Shown: positions 55,926 through 64,000 of the stretch, one piece after another
Layout of the letters: every line of letters begins with the position of its first letter
Position numbering within the stretch: position 1 is the first letter of the stretch
From: Desmodus rotundus
Taxonomy: Eukaryota; Chordata; Mammalia; Chiroptera; Phyllostomidae
Direction of reading: 5' to 3'
DNA: 64,000 nt
NCBI RefSeq assembly: GCF_022682495.2
Contig: NC_071393.1
Location: 113,662,239 to 113,726,238, forward strand
Notes under the pieces: model-generated
The model's input: only the letters and a program-made list of their open reading frames with translations
The model's database searches: none
Told to the model about the DNA's origin: nothing
Translations under genes and position numbers: made by a program

Positions 55926-58567
55926 AGGTCTGCTGGTATTTAAAGATAAAATACCTCACACATTTATACTGATACTTCCATTTCACATAAAGGACTAAGG
56001 GTTTTTATTTAATTTATTCTACATTGTATCTCCTTGCTTTCATACTGAGAATCTTAGCAATTAGAATATCTCATAATCACCCCCTTTGGTTTTAGGTTAG
56101 TTCAGGTCTTTCAAGAGGCGAATGCCAAGATGGGCTCAGACATGCAAGAGATTTTGGAGTGGAATGACCTTGGAAGAGTAAAGGGACGGATGCAAGAGTA
56201 GCAGGGATAGCCTGCAGAACACCACGCCGAGTCTAACGCCTGTTAAAAGGTTGGGGGAAGGAGAGAGCACTGGTAGGAAGAGCCCCAGACTGCTGCTCAG
56301 TTCTAAGAGAGTTTGGGCCAGGTGGATGGGAAGCTCTCCAGACTACAAGGCCGCGATAGGAGTTTTGTGACCAGCGGGAACAAGCCTGCACGAAAGTACT
56401 CACACCCTGCTCATTTATTGGCTGGGAGCAACTCTGGGGGCGTGGCCTCAGAGCAGACACAGTGGGGGTCCCAGAAGACAGATGCTGGGACTGGCAGTCA
56501 TCTAGGGGAAGTTCTGAAGGAGGGCCTCATTTCCCTGAGTGCCGCAGCTTCATCTCACGGTATACACAACAGACTTGGAGTAGCACACCAGGGCTCTCAC
56601 CACTAACAGGATCACCGAAAAGGGTTAAAGTGCTTCTGTACACGCTCTCTCCAGAACCCTCCTTGTAAAAATACATTTATATTTATGATTCAGAATGTGG
56701 GCACACACAATTAACAACAAGGATTGTTCTGAGAAATGTGTCATTAGGTGCCTTTGTCATTGTGTGAACGTCATAGAGTGTTATTTTCACAAACCTAGGT
56801 AGGTACATCCCTGGGGGATATGCCGTCCGTGTTGACAATCATTGTTACGCCGCATGCGACTGCATAGTCAATTGCACACTGCCTTCTCCCCCGCCCCCTT
56901 TCAACCCTGAGTTAAGACGTTCCTATTTTACAAATCCTCTGCGAGGCTAAAATTACACACCCCCTCTCCCTTTACTGCCTCCTCAGCCTCTACCATAATC
57001 AGTTCAATGTAACCTGACTTTAGTGTCTCCTTTCGGATTTGAGACAGGAACCGAAATTCGGAGCACAGCACACAGTCTAGTTAGTTATACGACTCTAAGT
57101 TCCCTTATAGGTCTATGGCATTGGGTCATACCAAACTAGATGACCCAGGGCTGACCTGGTGGCTCAGTCAGCAGGTGGACACATGACCTGCACCCATCTT
57201 CCCATGCTGAGGTAACCCACACCCCCAGGGCCAAAGCAAGGGTGCAACATCCATATGATTTTTTTTTTTTATAGCTAAAACAGATCTTGAGGAAGAGGTG
57301 GTTTTGAGCAGGCTCCTTCTATGACTCTCGGACATCAAGAGAGTGTAGGAGGGGGGAGTGGGCAGGAGCAGAGTGTGTGGCTCAACCCTGCTGCTGATAG
57401 AGGTACTTCAGAGACATACTGATCTATATAGAGCTTAGGGAGAATTTTTTGGCTCTTAAGCACAATTTAAATAACAATAAGTGAAGATTCATAAGGCAGC
57501 TGGTGCAGCAGAGCAATTAATTATTCTGGGAGCATAGGTTTTAGTCTGGGTTTTGTGTCTTCCCTCCCTTTCTTATCCATGGCCCCAGAGTTTTCACAAT
57601 TCAAAATGGCTCTGTAAATTAGTTAGGTACACAGAGACAAATCCAAGCAAACTCATACGCGTGAGAAGAATCCCATTAAGATTCCCAAGATGAGGGCTGT
57701 CTGTGAGAAAGTGCTGTTGACATTTCTGATTGTTCGGCCTTGGGTGAATATGTGGAAAAGTTACAAAGGATCTCTTTGGCCTTCTGTGTGACAACTGATT
57801 ATTTTTTGCTCTCATTTCCTTGATCTTTACCCAAAACTGAATGGTGCTGGCCTTCCATATGCTGGGGATCTGCCTCAGTGTGCTCACCAGGCTGCTGTGG
57901 AGTACACTGTGGGGAGTCTTTTTGGGCAAGGCAACTGTCACCTGGCGTGGGGACAGTAACTACCCAGGCAGAGAAACCCATTTCCGGTGCAACCATGGCC
58001 ACTTCTGGTTGCCGTCCACCTTAACCCTTAGATTTAAGAAGAAGGATCAAAAGGCAAATGCTTTTCTGGCTTTGGCTCCTGATTTCTCTTCAGGGCCCAA
58101 TTCTCCCCACTCAAACCAAACACCTCCCACCTGCCAAGAAAAAAAACAACCTGGTGTTAAAAAAAAATCAGACTTATAAGACAGAATATGGGCTGATTAT
58201 TTTCATTACAAGATGTTTCATTTTGAAGGAGAGCACTTGCCAATAGATTCCTTTAAATAACCAATTCCCTGGCATGTATAAAAGGAGATGTGATTGACAA
58301 TGGCATGAATTATGCAGAACTTTTTTGGTAACATATCCCATACATGTCATTGTGGGTTGGGGGGGGTGGCGGGGAGGGAGGCTGGCCAGATATAGACAGT
58401 GGAAATCCAGGTGAACCAAGGTTGCATTAAAATAGCATTTCTAGAATCACAGTGGAGAGAATTCGTCTTTGAACACCTGATGTCTGACTCAAATATTATA
58501 AAGCCAGGTTGTGTCCTGGTCCTTGCCACTTCAACCAACACTTATTTAATTTGATTTGGTTTGCAGT
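55926..58567. other. Unassigned; possible SINE-like scrap at 57145
   Basis: About 57145-57270 starts 'gggctgacctggtggctcagtcagcagg' and ends in a T-run, faintly like a SINE head, but no body follows. Frames at 57594-58179 on both strands lack domains. A G-run lies at 58358-58366. Confidence 0.35.
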
Positions 58568-58800
58568 TGGAGGCTATGGTAAGACTTAAGGGCCCAAGCC
58601 CTAGAGGTTGACTGCCTGGAATTCGGTCCCAGCTGTGCCCCTTACTACTTCTGTAACCTTGGGAGAGTTGTTGAAACTTCCAGGGCCTCTGTTTTCTCAT
58701 CTGGAAAATGGTTGACATGAGGATCAAATGTGATAATATATTAAATGGTGTAATATATGCAAAACCCAATCTGCCTAGTATGTACTCAGTTATTAATAAC
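58568..58800 (+). mobile_element. MIR SINE, near full length
   Basis: 'gttgactgcctggaattcggtcccagctgtgccccttactacttctgtaaccttgggagagttgttgaaacttccagggcctctgttttctcatctggaaaatgg', then 'aggatcaaatgtgataatatattaaa', is a complete sense MIR. Confidence 0.93.
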
Positions 58801-60689
58801 CATTAGATGAACAGGGTTCCATTTCTCAGGCCCAGCAAACAGGAGGACAGATGTCCTGTTCTATTCTGATTACACAATCCATGAGCCAAGAGTAGGCTCA
58901 ATCTGCAGCTTCTCCTAATATCTAATTAGCACTGAGAGAACAATTCTAATTAGTTAGACTATACTCCAAACTGCTGTCTTCAGCTAATATCTCCTTAGAG
59001 TTCAAATGGTCAGTATGAAACAACTGCTTCAGGACATCAGTTTCTGCAGAGCACCAAGGGCCGACTACACTCTCACTTCCCCTCCATCCCTGACAGATGC
59101 CATTAGTAAAGCTGAGCCTCTTTCTCACTGAGTCAGGATGAAATCTCAGAACCCTTTCCAACACAGTGCCCACAGCCACTACACTTCAATCAGAGTTGGC
59201 CTGCCGGGTCAGTGGATGGTACTCTGAGGTCTCAGGTAAGCATTCATTCAGTTACTTGAATTTCCCTGAAGGAACACTGTGGCTTTATCTTAAGCAGTCA
59301 GGAAACCCTCAGAACAATAAGAAAAATAAATTGAATTTCTGAACTTTTATAATCAAACGTCATCCCTGACATGTGCATACCCAATAACCACAACACATGG
59401 CATTTCCCCCCGTTAGCAACATAGGCAGCATGTCTGTAGTGCAACCTCTTGCCAGAAAGCTCAGCCTGGATATGACTGCCAGTCAAGTATTGCTAAACCA
59501 TGTAAAATGCTCAACTGACATAGTATTAAAGTCATATGTCATCTACCTCTTTACTTCTAGATATTCTAATAAGCTACATTTTGTAAAAAGCTAGATTACA
59601 AAAAATTTGTATAACAGGAATTGATTAACTTCAATCCCTTTGGGCTGTCCCCCTTCAAAAAAAAATGAAACAAAAATTATCTTTCTAAAAAGACTGCTAA
59701 ATGGCTTTCAATAGCCTATATATACAATAAACCAATTTTTAAAAACCCAGAAAATCAAAAACTTAGCAGAATCATGTGGGTGGCACCGATACCAGGTTAT
59801 GCATTATTCTCAGCTCTGAGCTATAGAGAAAATGATAGGTTAAATAATGCTCATTATCTGTGTAAAAGAAAGTATTTCCACTCTTCATATGAGACACTTT
59901 CCTGGAATATAAATATCAGGATTCATACATGATGTTATCATATTTGCTACTCCGATATTCTATAAGTTTTCTGACTTTCTGCTTTTACTTCTTTTACCTG
60001 AAAGCTTAGTCATCAAATCTTTAGTGCAGATTGGCCATACAGCGCAGGATCAACCCATATATTCAGACCTGTCCTGTTTTATCTGTCTGATTATCGTTGT
60101 GGTTCATTATTCAATGTATGAAATGTCCAAAAATTTCTTTCTTAAAAATGGAACTTCATTTATCTTTGACCATACTGCCTAATAAATTGAACTTAACTTG
60201 CTACCAATCTTCATTGAATGAGGTCACTTCCTTAATAGCATTTCTGACAGATGGCTATTGCTGTTCATAACAGCAATTGACATCCTGGGAATTTAAATAT
60301 TCAAAGCAATTTAACAAGAATTTATTTAGTAACCTATTTATGTGTCATGAACAATGTGGCTTGAGCTTCAAGGCATGCTAGGGTTTCCCATTTGGGAAGA
60401 GGATTTGAGCTAAAGCCAGCCAGACCGAAACCCAATCCAGGCCCAAGTCCAAAATTAAGAAGTCTGAATTGGAAAGGTAAAATGGGGCATGAAGCAGACA
60501 TTCATGAACAACAAAAAGCTCTAGTTCTTAGGGGTCAAGTCTGAGTCCAAGATCAGGGACATTTAGTGAGATTGCTGAAAGTTATAACTGGTTGCAGGGT
60601 CCAGAGAAAGAGACTGTTAGGAATTAGCTGAATTCGTGGCTTCTATTTATAGCTGAATTTCAGGTCTAGCAGGAAACTGGAACAGATAC
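58801..60689. other. Unassigned AT-rich stretch
   Basis: No exon or named repeat. A-runs near 59658-59667. Confidence 0.4.
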
Positions 60690-61285
60690 CAGTAGGGGAA
60701 GGAGGGAGGCTGTACCAGGATGCATTGCTCCCCAAAGACTAATTCCATCCCCAAACAACTCAGACATTGGCTACAGGGCTGCAGAGGACTTTCATGCTCT
60801 ACCATGGTGGACACTGCTATACACTCTGGTATCCAGGACCTTTTCTTCCTTCCTTCTTCCTTGTTTCTGGGCAGCAGTGTGCCCAGCCCCAGGCGATGGA
60901 TTATGAAGGGTGTAAGCTAGTCACAGCATTCGTGTTCTCCAGCCTCCTAGACTCCCTTGCAGCAGTGACTGTCATGTGATCCAAGTGTAGCCAATGAGAC
61001 AGGGGATGTTTGCTGAAGATGCCTTTGGGAAAGTTTTAATTTTTCTTTTCAAAGGAACAGAATAGGCATAGTCCTTTACTCCTTTCTTTCTAACTTGCCT
61101 GTACTTGTAACGAGGAAGAAAAGGCCAAGGGAATTGAAGCCAGCTCTGCCATCATTGGGCCACTGAAATAATGCCAGCAACCCCTTTTGTCTTGTCTGCT
61201 ATTACATAAGAATTATAAGCCCTTTTTTTAAGCCACTGATAGATATTCTATTATTCACAATAGAAAGCGCTCCTAACTGACACCC
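60690..61285 (+). mobile_element. Possible MaLR-like LTR, sense
   Basis: 'gactcccttgcagcagtgactgtcatgtgatccaagtgtagccaatgagac', 'gccaagggaattgaagccagc', and the end 'ttaagccactgatagatattctattattcacaatagaaagcgctcctaactgacacc' have the layout of an old mammalian LTR 3' part. The family is uncertain. Confidence 0.45.
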
Positions 61286-61884
61286 TACTCATAATGGAGA
61301 TGGAAACCCTAACCATCATCACATTCAGAAACGGGTGCTGAGTGTACCTGTGGCAGAAGGTGGGAAATGGTATGTGCTTGGGGCTGAGGCCACAGAAAGG
61401 AGAATGGCAATGACCCTGGCTTGAGAGCTTGTAATTTCGTTTGGGAGACCAGACTTATGACATCGTCTAATCAGATCCCATCTGAGATATTTGCTCTAGT
61501 TAGGAAGACCATGTTTTAAGATGGACATTATCTAAGATTAGCCCAATATAGTCAAGACGTTGGACAGCCCGTCATGGAAGAAATGGTTGACGTAAGAGGA
61601 CTGCAGCAATGAGGATGCTGGTGCATGGAAGGCGTTCCCACAGCGGTGAAGTATTATTCACTCTTCACCTGTGCTCTGCCGGGCAGCAGAGTGGTGGTCT
61701 CTAGCCTGTCATAGCTGGTCCCAGTCTGGGTTCCAGCCCCTGGTAACTACATGATCTTGACAGAGCTATTAAAACTCACTATATCTCTGATGTAAAACAT
61801 GGTGACTGTAGTTGGTAATACAGTGTTATATAATTGAAATTTGCTAAGAGAGCAGAACTTAAATGCACTCACAAAAACAAGAAA
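61286..61884. other. Unassigned, no gene seen
   Basis: No recognised element. Confidence 0.4.
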
Positions 61885-62038
61885 TAGAAGATCTCACTAT
61901 CTCTGTTTTCTCATCCTTAAAAATGGGACAATAATCACACCTATCTCATAGATATATGTGAAAAATAAATAAAATAATCCATGTAATGCATTTAAGTAAA
62001 TGCCTGGAACACAGGAAATATTCAATAAATGTTATCAG
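61885..62038 (+). mobile_element. MIR SINE fragment, sense
   Basis: 'ctgttttctcatccttaaaaatgggacaataatcacacctatctcatag' followed by 'aatgcatttaagtaaatgcctggaacacaggaaatattcaataaatgttatc' is the right two-thirds of a MIR. Confidence 0.9.
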
Positions 62039-62040
62039 TA

Positions 62041-62265
62041 TTATTTTGAAGTAGTTGAGTACGGGGACTCTGGAGTCAGAATACCCGGATTCAAATCCTA
62101 AATTCATCATTTGCTGGCCATATAACCTTGACTGAGTCTCAGGTTTCTCATCTGTAAACTGGGGGTAATGATAGCACGAAAGGATGATTGTGAGAATTAA
62201 ATCAAATAGTGCAATTGAAGCTCTTGGCACAGTTAAGTGCCCAATAAATGTTGGCTTTTATTATT
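62041..62265 (+). mobile_element. MIR SINE, full length, sense
   Basis: 'gaagtagttgagtacggggactctggagtcagaatacccggattcaaatcctaaattcatcatttgctggccatataaccttgactgagtctcaggtttctcatctgtaaactggggg', then 'gtgcccaataaatgttggcttttattattat'. It lies in tandem with the MIR fragment just upstream, in the same orientation. Confidence 0.95.
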
Positions 62266-64000
62266 ATCATATTACGAACAATGTGAAATGTATAGGATTG
62301 ACTTCTTATTCTCAAAATGCTTATTATTTTAGTTTTTAAAATTATTGAGAGAATTTAAAAATTATATACATGCAAGAGGAGATCAGGGATGGAAATAATC
62401 AGCTGAGAATGAAAATGTTAGGGAAAACATCCTGGAGGAAGTTACTTAAGTGATGGGTAAGGTGGGGATACGGGGAGAATGGAGAGAGGACAGGGATTAC
62501 CATTATCATCCATTCTCAGACTATTTCATATACATCATTACTCTTCCCTCTCCTAGCCTCATCTTCCTGGAGTAAATGGACTATTTTAATGATGTGATTT
62601 AGGAAAACACAACATGTGAAACAGTTTACTGCTTATTTCATAATTGCTCATCTAAGGAACCCAGTGATATTTTAAATCATTGTACAGTACACAGTTCAGA
62701 TCATGTCTAAACCAGGAAATGTATAAGAACAAGCAGTCAGCAGGTTCAGGGACTGGTACCAAGACCCAGCAACTATTTGATCTCATATATAAACTGTGTT
62801 TAATAGCAATGATAACGGATATATACGTAGCATGCAAACGCTATTCTTTTTTTGTGAAATATGGCTTATGACTTTGGAGAGGGATCTATCAGGAGTTCTT
62901 GGAAGCAAACAAAGACATTTCTACTTCCAGAATGAGGAATACTGGCTTCAAAAACCTCCAGTAGAGGACTCAAGTCTCTTCCTAACTTGGCCATGCCTAT
63001 GATGCTAACCATCTCTCCTAACATTCTTCAATCACCCATAGACACTGGTACTGGGCTGATCTCCTCAAGGTCTCCTGAGCGAGTCCTGGTCCCATACTTT
63101 GCTCATTAGCAGCCAATGTCTGCCATGACGTAGATGCACAAACCCCCCTGGCTGGAACCACATTCATTTGTTACATGTGCTATTTTGCCAGCCTGGAATC
63201 TTCTTCAACATCTCTGATTAGCTAAAGCTTATATACCCTTTAAAAGGCCTTTTCCCACCAAGTGGGTCCTCCCTGATCTCTCTCTTGTCTAAATAATAGC
63301 AGTTGTCATCTGCATCACTGTTGGGAAAACATGTACTTTCCAAATACTGGGCTACTTGGGGCCACTATTTTAGTCCCAGCCAAATTCTCATGTTTTCCTT
63401 TCCCTTTTCCAATACAACCCAGGTGTTCCAGGTGAGACAGCAACATGGGTGAAGGCCAGAGGCCCAAAAGAACACGGCATTCAGGGAATGGCTTATAGGT
63501 CAGTGATTTGATGGCCATGTCCCTCACGAAACACCCTCAAAAAGCAGAATCTAAACCAGTTACTCCATAGTCAAAATCTTTACTATCTTTTTGCTTTCTG
63601 AATACACTATCCTATTACAGTCGGACCATATTATTCCAAACTCTTGCTAGAAATCTCAAACCTTAACTAATTGTGACACGTCAGTCTGTTAAGCTAAGTG
63701 GCTTCGTGCCTAACAGCTGTGCTTTGGCGTGAGGCAGCATCCTAGCTGTAAGGCGGCTGCTCTAGAAACGTTGTCTTGCCTTTTCTCCCAAGAAGATGAT
63801 GGGTGATTGCTCTGTCTTTCCTTTATGATCCTAACAATCTGTTACAAGAGTAAGCCTTCTCTGCGATTGACAGGCTTGCCAAGGGCGATAATTGGCTTAA
63901 CTGCTTACCTTGCGGATGAGAACTAAAGTCATTTAGAATTCATTCCTCTACCGTTGACCTTGGACTACAATTTCTTCTTGTTATGCTCAAGATCTATTCC
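62266..64000. other. Unassigned right edge, no gene seen
   Basis: No exon or confident repeat. A weak L2-like piece may lie near 63230-63310. Confidence 0.4.

Noticed and set aside
57145..57270. Possible additional SINE
   Set aside because: Only the first ~25 bases resemble a VES head. No B box, body or target duplication follows, so it was left unassigned.
1..64000. CRISPR arrays, bacterial operons, or a novel prokaryote-like system
   Set aside because: No spaced direct repeats, no operon-like dense coding, and abundant vertebrate SINE/LINE sequence. The window is mammalian and repeat-rich.

Overview
This window reads as nuclear DNA of a bat, probably a yangochiropteran of the microbat type. 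The clearest evidence is about eleven copies of a tRNA-derived SINE of the bat VES type. These have a CCTGG...GTGTGGCTCAGT head, a GGTTCGATTCC-like B box, a CT-rich body and an (A)AATAAA-rich tail, and lie in both orientations. The rest is ordinary mammalian repeat fill (L1, HAL1, L2, MIR, L3-like, MER5-type hAT, MLT-type LTRs). I found no convincing protein-coding exon. Open frames are short, interrupted, low in sequence character, or belong to transposon remains. The window is best read as intergenic or deep-intronic DNA, so most entries are mobile elements, and unassigned stretches are listed as such.

Layout. 1-3150: antisense L1 remains, with an internally deleted mariner (283-951). 3151-10135: mostly unassigned, with an L2, two MIRs, two VES and a MER5 fragment. 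10136-17130: an L1 tail, an L2, and a long repeat-poor stretch (about 11.6-17.1 kb). 17135-20690: a long antisense L1 including reverse transcriptase. 20690-25775: mostly unassigned, with a HAL1-type 3' end, MER5, L2 and VES. 25776-27200: a sense L1 mosaic holding a truncated 5S rRNA pseudogene and a 311-bp TA-flanked inverted-repeat transposon. 27668-31660: an antisense L1 split by a VES and by a complete 2.03-kb HAL1-like element with a perfect 16-bp target duplication. 31.8-38 kb: VES, L1 and L2 fragments and a hexamer microsatellite. 38.9-46 kb: MIR, L2 and MaLR-like LTR; one L2 is split by an ERVL-type LTR. 47-64 kb: older repeats, a VES with a perfect 16-bp duplication, an MLT1 LTR, a MER30-like hAT miniature, a (TG)15 tract, and long unassigned stretches.

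How the parts relate. Relations here are of age and nesting, not of pathway. L2, MIR and L3 fragments are the oldest layer. L1M, MER5 and LTR copies were inserted into and around them. HAL1, VES, mariner and the small DNA transposons are the newest, as shown by intact target-site duplications inside older elements. L1-type machinery would have mobilised the HAL1 and VES copies. Family names were assigned from recall of consensus features without a database search, so names are less certain than element boundaries where target duplications are visible.
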